This document shows positions 17,501 through 25,769 of a DNA stretch of 64,000 nucleotides, in pieces. The notes under the pieces were generated by a model, which saw nothing but the letters and a program-made list of their open reading frames with translations, ran no database searches and had not been told where the DNA came from. How positions within the stretch are numbered: the stretch's first letter is position 1; each line of letters begins with the position of its first letter. Source of the DNA: Pontibacter silvestris (lineage in GTDB: Bacteria; Bacteroidota; Bacteroidia; Cytophagales; Hymenobacteraceae); contig NZ_JAJJWI010000014.1 in NCBI RefSeq assembly GCF_020907275.1, positions 62,001 to 126,000 on the forward strand, written 5' to 3'. The position numbers and the translations under genes were made by a program.

Positions 17501-18022
17501 TTATTCTTTTGAAGAGGTCTCAGACCAAAGGGACTGCAGGTCGGCGGGTGTCAGGGTGAAAGAGTACATGCCCTGCCCGAGGAGAAAACTTTCTACAGCC
17601 TCTCTATGATAGTCCTGCAGAGAGGGGCTGTGCCTGGAGGTGACCAGGCGCAGGAGCGGCAGGAGCTCTTCCTTTTCCACGTCCGCCTCGGTAGCAAGCT
17701 CCAGCAGGGGCTTTATATCCTGCAGTACAGCGGTTACCACGGCATCTCCAGGTTCCTCTTCCGGGAGAGTGGAAGGCTGCGGAGCCACCAGGATAGCCGA
17801 CGCCTCGGACAGGAATGGGTCCGCCCCAGGGGAGGCGGACCCCATGACGGACACCTGCGGGGGGTGGGGCAGACCTGCCGGCAGGGCTGGCCTGTTTGTT
17901 TGGCCTTTTATGATGCGAGTAAGGTCTTCTCTGCAATACAGGAGCAGCACCGCCAGGTAGTAGAGCCCTAAGGTCGCTCCTGCTGTAAGCAGGTACTGTT
18001 GCCAGGTAAAGGAAGATAGCAT
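17501..18022 (-). CDS. First gene of the tra operon, small membrane-anchored protein
   Basis: 173 aa with one N-terminal transmembrane segment (residues about 8-28, LLTAGATLGLYYLAVLLLY), then a Pro/Ser-rich linker and an acidic helical C-terminal half. Such proteins sit directly upstream of traE in Bacteroidetes conjugative transposons (TraD-like position). I see no catalytic motif. Its ATG at 18022 marks the start of the leftward tra operon; the stop is 40 bp before traE. Confidence 0.65.
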   Translation of the reverse strand: MLSSFTWQQYLLTAGATLGLYYLAVLLLYCREDLTRIIKGQTNRPALPAGLPHPPQVSVMGSASPGADPFLSEASAILVAPQPSTLPEEEPGDAVVTAVLQDIKPLLELATEADVEKEELLPLLRLVTSRHSPSLQDYHREAVESFLLGQGMYSFTLTPADLQSLWSETSSKE

Positions 18023-18602
18023 AGCCTTCGTGTCTTAACCCCGCCGCCCCATGCGCCGAGTATAATGAAGGCAAAGATGGGGGTACCGGCTATCCGGTTT
18101 TCACAAGTCGAGCCGTAGTAGGGGAAAGTTTTAAAGCGAGTGCCTGCATGTCAACCGCATTTTATCGCTTGAAATCTGAGGGTGCCATAAAGAAGCAGGT
18201 TGAACGCGTATAGTAGTACAACGACATTAATTATTTATTGGCACTATTTTCATAGAAGTAGCTGAAGCATCAAGTTGGAATTACTCCTGTAAACAAATTT
18301 GAAAAGTGGCTCTGAAGACCTATTACCTATTCAGGACTTACAATAGATAACGATGCATATTACCCTTATTGATTACAGTACTTTGAATAAGCCATTCAAA
18401 TTTTGGAATTCTCTAAACTTTGGATGCGTTTAACCTGCCGCACGATCAAGCGGTAAAGCAAAATGAATATGTGCATAAGCTCCAAGGCTGTTGCAGTATC
18501 CATTCTCTTTCAAACCAACCGTAGAAGGCTGCCACTTATAGTGTTTGATGAATGCGAAACTTGCAATGGCATTGCATCACTTTGTTAACTACCTTTGTTT
18601 AA
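18023..18602. other. Divergent intergenic region between tra operon and metal cargo
   Basis: 580 bp with no convincing gene. It must hold the leftward tra promoter and the rightward cargo promoter. A TACCTTTG at 18590-18597 fits the -7 consensus but lies only 5 bp before the ATG at 18603, which would give a nearly leaderless transcript, and no well-spaced -33 element is evident. A clear tra promoter was not found. Confidence 0.4.
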
Positions 18603-18923
18603 ATGAGGTTTATACTCTACATATTGACTCTGCTTTTGCTGACTCTTTCCCTGAAACCGTGTCTGGACAGGGCAACCGCGATTCCCGGGAAAGGGGAAGT
18701 AGTAACTGTGGCTGGTTTGGATCAAGACCACCAGGACTGTGGTGCAGACGAGTGTTCCCCTTTTTGTGCCTGCCATTGCTGCCATACCCATTACCAGCCA
18801 CAGAATATAGCGGTTGTTGAAAACGTCTCTGCACCAGAGGCAAGGCATGAGAGTGCCCTGTACAAAAATAGTTTCGTCTTTTCCATTTCCCGTTCTATCT
18901 GGCAGCCGCCCAAGATAGGATAA
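18603..18923 (+). CDS. Small exported Cys/His-rich protein (DUF6660-like) of the metal-efflux operon
   Basis: 106 aa. A hydrophobic N-terminal segment (FILYILTLLLLTLSLKPC) is followed by an acidic linker and a cluster CSPFCACHCCHTHY around residues 51-64, which could bind a soft or borderline metal. Proteins of this type regularly precede CusA/CzcA genes in Bacteroidetes. I infer a periplasmic metal-binding or sensing accessory role. It is the first gene of the rightward cargo, 317 bp before the RND gene. Confidence 0.65.
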   Translation: MRFILYILTLLLLTLSLKPCLDRATAIPGKGEVVTVAGLDQDHQDCGADECSPFCACHCCHTHYQPQNIAVVENVSAPEARHESALYKNSFVFSISRSIWQPPKIG

Positions 18924-19047
18924 CCCATCCCTTCTTGTATGTGCACAGCTAATCATGCCCTGTATGGGCATGCTGATGTACTGCTGTACCCTCTATCCTG
19001 TTCCTTTCAATCAAGGAGGAGATCACCCATTATATGATTTAAAATAA

Positions 19048-19067
19048 AACTATAGCTATTTATAGTT
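19048..19067. promoter_or_regulatory. Inverted repeat upstream of the RND pump gene (possible operator)
   Basis: AACTATA-N6-TATAGTT, a perfect 7-bp dyad in an AT-rich stretch 174 bp before the pump's ATG. It could be an operator for the Fur-type regulator encoded downstream, but it does not match a classic Fur box. The remainder of the 18924-19240 gap shows nothing further. Confidence 0.3.
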
Positions 19068-19240
19068 GAATAAATCAAATAAAAATCAACTCAACAGACG
19101 AAACAAAACAAAGGAAAAGCAGAAGTACGGCTGGCGTAAATAGTGAAAGATCATCGGGCTGACTGTTGCAACCGCTCTTGCGGCCTTGGCCATTATTGCC
19201 AGAGCTTATTATTTCTTCTCTGTTCCTACAAATAACCAAC

Positions 19241-22200
19241 ATGATAAATAGTGTCATCGCTTTTTCCATCCGGAACAAGCTTATTATCGGCCTCATGATC
19301 GTCGCCTGGATCGGTGCGGGCGTATGGGCCATGTCCACGGTTAGCCTCGGGTCCGTGCCCGATATCACCAACAACCAAGTACAGGTCATCACCACCTCGG
19401 AGAACCTGTCCACCGAGGATATAGAGCAGTTCGTGACCTATCCGGTTGAGCTGACCATGGCCAACCTTCCGGGGGTGGAGGAAATACGCTCCATATCCCG
19501 CTTCGGCCTTTCTGTGGTGACCGTGGTGTTCGATGAAGGCATGGGCACGTACTTGCCCCGGCAGCTGGTGCAGGAAAAACTCAGCGAAGTCGAGATTCCG
19601 GAGCAGTTCGGGGAGCCTGCCATGGGACCCATCAGCACCGGACTCGGAGAGATTTACCAGTACGTGCTGGAGCCGCAGCCAGGGTATGACACCGTGTATA
19701 CCCCCACCGAACTTAGAACTATACAAGATTGGATCGTGACCCGCCAGATGGCGCTGGTGCCTGGCGTGGTGGAGGTAAACGCCTTTGGCGGAAACATCAA
19801 GCAGTACGAGGTCGCCCTGGACCCGGGCAAGCTCAACGCCATGAATGTGTCTATCTCAGAGGTGTTCCAGGCCCTGGAAAAGAACAATGTGAACACCGGA
19901 GGCGCTTATATCGAGCGGAACAGCATGGCCAACTTCATCAGGGGAGAAGGCCTGGTGCGCTCCCTGGAAGACATCCGCAACATCGTTGTCCGGAATGATA
20001 ACGGCACACCGATCCTGATCAGCGATGTGGCGGACCAGGTGCAGTTTGGGAGCCAGGTACGCTACGGTGCCTTCACGCAGGACGGCCACGAGGCTGTGGG
20101 CGGCATGGTGCTTATGCTCCGCGGCGAGAGCCCGGACAAGGTGATTACGGCGGTGAAGGAGCGCATGGCTGAGGTACAGAAATCCTTGCCGGAAGGCTTG
20201 GTGATAAAACCCTTTATTGACCAGAGCAACCTGATTGCCCGCACGACCAGCACTGTCTCCAGGAACCTGACCGAGGGCGCACTGATCGTGGTGTTCGTGC
20301 TGGTGCTGCTGCTGGGCAGTTTCCGGGGCGGCCTGATCACCGCCTCTGTCATCCCGCTGGCCCTGCTGTTTGCCTTTATACTCATGCGCATCTTCAACGT
20401 GTCGGCTAACCTGATGAGCCTGGGGGCCATTGACTTCGGTATCATCGTGGACGGGGCCGTGATCATTGTGGAGGGCACTATCCACCTGATAGAGAAGAAA
20501 GTCAGGGAAGGAAAGATGAGCTTTGGGCAGCAGCAGATGGACGAAATCGCCTATGGCTCGGGCAGCACCATGATGAACTCGGCCTTCTTCGGGCAGATTA
20601 TCATCCTGATCGTTTTCGCACCCATCCTTTTCCTCACCGGCGTGGAGGGCAAGATGTTTCAGCCGATGGCCTTTACCTTCGGCTTTGCCGTGCTGGGGGC
20701 CATCATGCTGTGTTTGACCTATGTACCCATGGTGTCGGCTTTGCTGCTGAAGCCGTCTTCCAGGCAAAGCCTGCCTGGTAAGTTTGAAAGCAAGGTGGAG
20801 CATATCAGCAATAAACTGATGGGCGGGATACACAAAGGGTATCTGCCTTTATTGCGTAAATCGATGAACCACAAAGCTATGGTACTTTTAACTGCCTTAG
20901 CCTTATTGGCAGGAGCGGGCTATACTTTCTCCCGCATGGGCGGAGAGTTTATCCCGAGCCTGGATGAGGGTGACGTCGCCATGCAGGCGCTGCTGCGCCC
21001 GGGGTCTTCTCTGTCTGAGAGCATTGAGCAGTCCAAGAAAATAGAAAAGATCGTCTTAGAGAATTTTCCGGAGGTGAAGACGATGGTGGCCCGCATCGGG
21101 GTATCGGCCATTCCGACGGATCCCATGCCCATGGATATACTGGATTCCTTTATCATTCTGGAGAAAGACGAGGAAAATTGGGTGAGCGCCGACTCGAAAG
21201 AGGAGCTGCTCGAAAAGATAAAAGAGAAACTTTCAGTATTACCGGGAATAAACTTTGTGTTCAGTCAACCAGTGGAACTCCGGTTTAACGAGCTGATCAG
21301 CGGTGTGCGAGAGGATGTGGCCGTGAAGCTCTACGGGGAGGACCTGAACGTGCTGGCGACCAAAGGCCAGCAGATGGCGCAGATCATCCAGACTGTGCCA
21401 GGCGTGGGCGACGTGAACCTGGAGGCTATCTCTGGGCTGCCGCAGATGACGGTGCGATTTGATCGTAGGAAGATCGCGCAGTACGGGTTGGACATCGAAA
21501 AACTAAACAATTACATCAGCACCGCCTTTGCCGGTGGGGTAGCCGGGGTGGTCTTCGAAGGGGAAAAGCGCTTTGACATTGTTGTCCGCCTCTCCAAAGA
21601 GAACAGGCGCAGCATTGGAGACCTGAAGAACCTTTATGTCGACCTGCCGAACGGGGAGCAGGTGCCCATGCAGCAGGTGGCGGATATCAGTTACCAGCCA
21701 GGGCCTATGCAAATCTCCCGCGACAATACTTCCCGGAGAATCAACGTGGGGGTAAACGTGCGCGGCCGTGACGTGGAGAGCATGGTGAATGAGATTCAGC
21801 AAAAACTGGATGCGCAGCTGGACCTGCCGCCTGGCTACTATGTGACCTACGGCGGTTCCTTCGAGAATCTGCAGCGGGCCAAGGCGCGCCTGCAGGTAGT
21901 GGTGCCTATTGCGCTGGCGTTGATATTTGTGCTGCTGTATTTTGCCTTAAAGTCGCTTTCCCAGTCGATTATGATTTACATGGCGGTGCCGCTGGCAGCC
22001 ATTGGTGGGGTATTTGCCTTGGCCCTTAGAGGTATGCCTTTCAGTATCTCTGCCGGGGTGGGCTTTATCGTGCTCTTCGGGGTTGCCGTACTGAACGGGC
22101 TGGTCTTGGTCAGTAGGTTCAACAGCTTAAAAGAAGAAGGTATAACGGACCTGAGGCAGCGTATCTTTATCGGTACAGAAGAACGGCTGCGACCTATCCT

Positions 22201-23659
22201 GCTGACAGCTACTGCCGCCATCATGGGCTTTATTCCGATGGCTTTCTCTGCCTCCGCGGGCGCTGAGGTGCAAAGGCCTTTGGCGACTGTCGTGATCGGC
22301 GGTCTGATCACAGCGACGTTCCTCACGCTCGTGGTGGTGCCTATTCTGTATTTCTTCGTTGAATCGAGGGTTGGGGAAAGTGGCGGCAAAGGGAACATGG
22401 CCATGGCTCCTGCCTTTCTTTTGCCCTTGGTGATGGGTGCCGGACTTTTCTTTTCTCCTGGCCCAGCCACGGCACAGGATAAAGAAATGCTTCCGGACAA
22501 CCTGCCAGCTATCTCCATGGAAGAGGCGGTGCAGCGGGCAGTAGCCAACTATCCTTCCATTACAGCCGCCAGGCTTGGCATAGAAAATCAGCAAGCCCTG
22601 CGAAGTGCGGCCTGGAACCTGGGGAGTACTCAAGTATTCACAGGGAAGGAAGAGGCGGGGAATGGAAGCGAAGGTGTTCAGGACCGTATCGGCATTCAGC
22701 AGCAGAACATAGAGGTATTCAGTATCGCGCCCAGGCTCAAGCTGCAGCAAAAGCAGGTTAGCCTGGCCCAGTCGGCGCTGAATTTAACTTCACTGGAGGT
22801 GGCCCGTGAGGTGCGTATAGCCTGGAGCAACACTTACGCTGCCAGAAGCCAATACCTGCTTTACCAGCGGCTGGACTCAATTTTTTCCGAGTTCACCAGA
22901 GCCGCAGAGGTACGGTACGAAACAGAGGCCATTTCCCACCTGGAGTACCTGGCGGCGACGAATCAGGCCCGGAAGATAAGGATACAGCAGGAGCAGGCTT
23001 TCCGAAATTACCGGGCAACCCTGCGCCAGCTGAATCAGTGGCTGGTGAGCGACACTCCCTGTACTACGACCCTGCCAGAGCCTGATCAGTTGGCTGAGCC
23101 TCTGCCCGGTCTGGCAGACACCCTAAGTCAGCACCCGTTACTGGACTATTCCCGCCGGCAGGTGGAGGTGGCTCAGGCCCGCCAGCGCGTGGCCAAAGCG
23201 GCCTACCTTCCGAGCCTGAGCGGACAGTATGCTGCCCAGGAAATAGCAGGTCAGTCAGGTTTCTACAGCTACCAAATTGGAGTGAACTTCCCCTTGTTCC
23301 CTTTTGCGGAGCGTGGCCGGGTCCAATCCGCCAAAATAGCGCGCGAGATCGCCGGGCAGCACCTCCGCCGTACGCAGCTGGAGCTGCAGGCTGGCTATGG
23401 CAGTCTGCAGGAAGAGTACCGCAAGTGGCTTAACTCCTGGCAGTACTACCAGCAGGAGGCCTTACCATTAGCGGTAGAGCAGCGCAATGGGGCCATCATC
23501 GCTTACCGCGAGGGAGCCATTGACTATATCGGTTTCCTCCAGATCATACGGGATGCTATTCAGGTGGAATTCGATGCCCAGGAGGCGCTTGGGAATTACC
23601 TGGACACGAAGGCGCACCTAATTTATTTTCTTCAATCATCCAATCAACAAAACAACTAA
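19241..23659 (+). CDS. CusA/CzcA heavy-metal RND pump fused to a CusC/TolC-type outer-membrane factor
   Basis: 1472 aa from ATG 19241; the frame runs 25 codons further upstream, but MINSVIAFSIRNK is the standard family N-terminus. Residues about 1-1045 are an HME-type RND transporter with 12 TM segments and the signature DFGIIVDGAVIIVEG near residues 397-411 (proton-relay acidic residues). After a spacer with a second hydrophobic, signal-like segment (about 1050-1080, ending PATAQD) comes a TolC/OEP domain with two long helical repeats (MEEAVQRAVANYPSI onward). Such fusions are known in Bacteroidetes metal pumps. It exports Cu/Ag or Co/Zn/Cd type cations; the metal is not decidable by eye. 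The adaptor gene follows after 5 bp. Confidence 0.9.
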   Translation: MINSVIAFSIRNKLIIGLMIVAWIGAGVWAMSTVSLGSVPDITNNQVQVITTSENLSTEDIEQFVTYPVELTMANLPGVEEIRSISRFGLSVVTVVFDEGMGTYLPRQLVQEKLSEVEIPEQFGEPAMGPISTGLGEIYQYVLEPQPGYDTVYTPTELRTIQDWIVTRQMALVPGVVEVNAFGGNIKQYEVALDPGKLNAMNVSISEVFQALEKNNVNTGGAYIERNSMANFIRGEGLVRSLEDIRNIVVRNDNGTPILISDVADQVQFGSQVRYGAFTQDGHEAVGGMVLMLRGESPDKVITAVKERMAEVQKSLPEGLVIKPFIDQSNLIARTTSTVSRNLTEGALIVVFVLVLLLGSFRGGLITASVIPLALLFAFILMRIFNVSANLMSLGAIDFGIIVDGAVIIVEGTIHLIEKKVREGKMSFGQQQMDEIAYGSGSTMMNSAFFGQIIILIVFAPILFLTGVEGKMFQPMAFTFGFAVLGAIMLCLTYVPMVSALLLKPSSRQSLPGKFESKVEHISNKLMGGIHKGYLPLLRKSMNHKAMVLLTALALLAGAGYTFSRMGGEFIPSLDEGDVAMQALLRPGSSLSESIEQSKKIEKIVLENFPEVKTMVARIGVSAIPTDPMPMDILDSFIILEKDEENWVSADSKEELLEKIKEKLSVLPGINFVFSQPVELRFNELISGVREDVAVKLYGEDLNVLATKGQQMAQIIQTVPGVGDVNLEAISGLPQMTVRFDRRKIAQYGLDIEKLNNYISTAFAGGVAGVVFEGEKRFDIVVRLSKENRRSIGDLKNLYVDLPNGEQVPMQQVADISYQPGPMQISRDNTSRRINVGVNVRGRDVESMVNEIQQKLDAQLDLPPGYYVTYGGSFENLQRAKARLQVVVPIALALIFVLLYFALKSLSQSIMIYMAVPLAAIGGVFALALRGMPFSISAGVGFIVLFGVAVLNGLVLVSRFNSLKEEGITDLRQRIFIGTEERLRPILLTATAAIMGFIPMAFSASAGAEVQRPLATVVIGGLITATFLTLVVVPILYFFVESRVGESGGKGNMAMAPAFLLPLVMGAGLFFSPGPATAQDKEMLPDNLPAISMEEAVQRAVANYPSITAARLGIENQQALRSAAWNLGSTQVFTGKEEAGNGSEGVQDRIGIQQQNIEVFSIAPRLKLQQKQVSLAQSALNLTSLEVAREVRIAWSNTYAARSQYLLYQRLDSIFSEFTRAAEVRYETEAISHLEYLAATNQARKIRIQQEQAFRNYRATLRQLNQWLVSDTPCTTTLPEPDQLAEPLPGLADTLSQHPLLDYSRRQVEVAQARQRVAKAAYLPSLSGQYAAQEIAGQSGFYSYQIGVNFPLFPFAERGRVQSAKIAREIAGQHLRRTQLELQAGYGSLQEEYRKWLNSWQYYQQEALPLAVEQRNGAIIAYREGAIDYIGFLQIIRDAIQVEFDAQEALGNYLDTKAHLIYFLQSSNQQNN

Positions 23660-23664
23660 AGACG

Positions 23665-24915
23665 ATGCATATCAAACCAAATATACACTTTCTGCTTCGT
23701 GTGCTGCTACTGGTGTTCAGTGCCTGCAGCACCCCGGATGACACTGCCCGGGAGCAGGAAATGGCAGCCGAAGAAGGGCATGAGGAAGGTACTGTGCGCA
23801 TGTCCCCGGCACAAATAAATGCCATTGGGCTAAAGCTCGGCCCTTTGCAGAACAGGAACCTGACGGGCACGGTGAAAGTAACGGGCGAGTTGGAGGTGCC
23901 TCCCCAGAGCAAGGCGAGCATCAGTGCGACCGTAGGCGGAAACGTGCAGGAAATAAAAGTCATAGAAGGCGACAGGGTACGGAAAGGGCAGACGCTTGCC
24001 CTGCTGACGCACCCCGAGCTGGTGCAGATGCAGGTAGACCTTCAGGAGGCGGCCAGCCGGCTACAGTACCTGGAGCAGGAGTACAATCGTCAGCAACGGC
24101 TGTATGAGCAAAAGGTGGGCTCGGGACGGGACCTGCAGGAGGCCACTTCAAACTATAACACCAATAAGGCTCAGGTGGAAGGACTGAAGTCCAGGCTCCG
24201 CATCCTGGGACTCAACACAGGCAGTATCCTCTCCGGCAGAATATACCAGTCGGTCCCGGTCGTCTCGCCCTTAAGCGGCTACGTGCAGAAGGTGTACATG
24301 AATATAGGAGAGTACGTGTCTCCCCAGCAACAGATGCTTACCGTAGTAGACCGCTCACAGCTTCATGCCGACCTCATGGTCTTTGAAAAAGACGTTGCAA
24401 ATGTAAAAGTGGGGCAAAAGGTAAGCTTTACAGTTGCTAATGCGGCAGGTAGAGAATATACCGCAACAGTTTACAATATGAGTCCGGCTTTCGAGGAGGA
24501 TGTCAGGGCAGTGCACCTTCATGCCGACATAGAAGGCAGCACAGAAAGCCTGATACCGGGCATGTACATTGAGGGCCGCATTGCAGTGGACAGCACGACA
24601 GCCCTCGCCGTGCCAGAAGCGGCCGTTGTGCTGGAGGGAGACCAGTCCTTCATCTTTGTAAAGACAGGAGAAGTTGGCGCCGAAGAAGCGCATCCAGCAG
24701 AGGGAAATACTACCGGAGCAACGGAGGCCCCTGCACAAACAGCGGGAAAGGCCTGGGTGTTCAGGCAGGTTCCTGTCGTGACAGGTGCCAGTGACAGTGG
24801 CTGGGTTGAGGTAAAGCTGCAGCAGCAGCTGCCTGATAGTGCCCAGGTGGCCTACAACGGCGCTTACAACCTAATTGCAGAAATGGGTAAAGGCAATACA
24901 GCGCACGCTGATTAA
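23665..24915 (+). CDS. CusB/CzcB-type periplasmic adaptor lipoprotein
   Basis: 416 aa. A lipoprotein signal peptide with lipobox VFSAC (Cys near residue 21) anchors it to a membrane. It then has the membrane-fusion-protein layout: a beta-barrel/lipoyl half-motif (GNVQEIKVIEGDRVRKGQTL near 95), a helical hairpin (QLVQ... to KSRLRILGL, about 115-180), the second lipoyl half (VSPLSGYVQKVYMNIGEYV) and a C-terminal beta domain. It bridges the RND pump and the outer-membrane factor domain. It starts 5 bp after the pump stop, so the two are cotranscribed. No N-terminal Met-rich metal-binding segment is obvious. Confidence 0.88.
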   Translation: MHIKPNIHFLLRVLLLVFSACSTPDDTAREQEMAAEEGHEEGTVRMSPAQINAIGLKLGPLQNRNLTGTVKVTGELEVPPQSKASISATVGGNVQEIKVIEGDRVRKGQTLALLTHPELVQMQVDLQEAASRLQYLEQEYNRQQRLYEQKVGSGRDLQEATSNYNTNKAQVEGLKSRLRILGLNTGSILSGRIYQSVPVVSPLSGYVQKVYMNIGEYVSPQQQMLTVVDRSQLHADLMVFEKDVANVKVGQKVSFTVANAAGREYTATVYNMSPAFEEDVRAVHLHADIEGSTESLIPGMYIEGRIAVDSTTALAVPEAAVVLEGDQSFIFVKTGEVGAEEAHPAEGNTTGATEAPAQTAGKAWVFRQVPVVTGASDSGWVEVKLQQQLPDSAQVAYNGAYNLIAEMGKGNTAHAD

Positions 24916-25002
24916 CAAGAAATGAAAGGCAATTCGTTGGATAGCTTAACAGAGGCGTCCACGACCATAACGCTTTGCTTTATAGAGAACAAGAGAAAGA
25001 GT

Positions 25003-25416
25003 ATGAACGAGGAACTTGAAGCGCGGCTGCGGGCCAGGCATATCCGCCCGACGGCTATGCGCCTGCTAGTACTGGATAAACTTCTAAAACAGCAGACGGC
25101 TATGAGCCTGAGCGAAATGGAAGCGGGTTTCGAGCATGCAGACCGTGTCACGCTGTACCGTACGCTGAAGACCTTTGAAGAAAAAGGACTGGTGCATCAG
25201 GTTATTGACGGAGCGGGCTTAACGAAGTATGCTTTATGCCAAGAGGATTGTACCTGTGCCCCAGAAGAGCTGCATGTCCATTTCTACTGTAACAGCTGCA
25301 AAGAAACCTATTGCCTTCCCAAAGCGAAAGTGCCGGATGTACAGCTTCCAAACAAGTTCAGCTTTCAGGAGGTGAACATGGTGGTGAAAGGTATTTGTGA
25401 CCGTTGCAGTTCATAA
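25003..25416 (+). CDS. Fur-family metal-responsive transcriptional regulator
   Basis: 137 aa from ATG 25003 (MNEELEARLRARHIRPT); a longer frame from 24922 gives an atypical leader. The winged-helix DNA-binding half contains RPTAMRLLVLDKLL and DRVTLYRTLKTFEEKGLV. The C-terminal metal half has HVHFYCNSC (metal-ligand His pair and first CxxC) and CDRC (second CxxC, structural Zn). In the Fur superfamily this could be Fur, Zur or a specialised efflux regulator. Its place inside the efflux operon suggests control of the cargo in response to Zn/Fe/Co-like metals (inference). Confidence 0.87.
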   Translation: MNEELEARLRARHIRPTAMRLLVLDKLLKQQTAMSLSEMEAGFEHADRVTLYRTLKTFEEKGLVHQVIDGAGLTKYALCQEDCTCAPEELHVHFYCNSCKETYCLPKAKVPDVQLPNKFSFQEVNMVVKGICDRCSS

Positions 25417-25457
25417 CGAAGCATACTTGATTTTAACGGGCTATATTCTGAAGAAGA

Positions 25458-25688
25458 ATGAGCAAGAAACTAGCTATCGTATGGGTAGTTATAACGTGGC
25501 AAACTGTAGCTGCATTGTCCTTGTTCCCCCTAATACTTTCTGTAGGCAGAATTGAGGCGCAGCACCAGGAGAAGTCTTTTGCCGGGCAAAGCTGCCCTGA
25601 TGTTAAAAGACAACCTCTCGCTTCAAGAAGCATAGCCGTTTCTGATTTGGACACTGATGGGGCTGTTGTTAGCAGCTTTCATACTTAG
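25458..25688 (+). CDS. Possible small membrane protein between fur and the P-type ATPase
   Basis: 76 aa with a basic MSKK start, one hydrophobic segment (about residues 6-30) and a polar tail with a single Cys. I do not recognise it. It has an ATG, sits in line with the operon and fills much of a 350-bp gap, but coding quality is uncertain and it may be noise. Confidence 0.25.
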   Translation: MSKKLAIVWVVITWQTVAALSLFPLILSVGRIEAQHQEKSFAGQSCPDVKRQPLASRSIAVSDLDTDGAVVSSFHT

Positions 25689-25769
25689 TATAACGGTCGG
25701 TCCTAACTTGTTGCTTTTCGGCCTCAGGAAAGCCAGTTGTAAAAAGATTAACGTAGTCAATAAAAGCAA

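Noticed and set aside
18140-18170. TTGACA-like -35 box on the minus strand upstream of the tra operon
   Set aside because: Spacing to a -10-like TAAAAC is only about 15 bp, and Bacteroidetes promoters do not use the TTGACA/TATAAT consensus; kept as unsupported.
19166-19240. Longer N-terminus for the RND pump
   Set aside because: The 25 extra codons give an atypical leader, while MINSVIAFSIRNK at 19241 is the normal family start.
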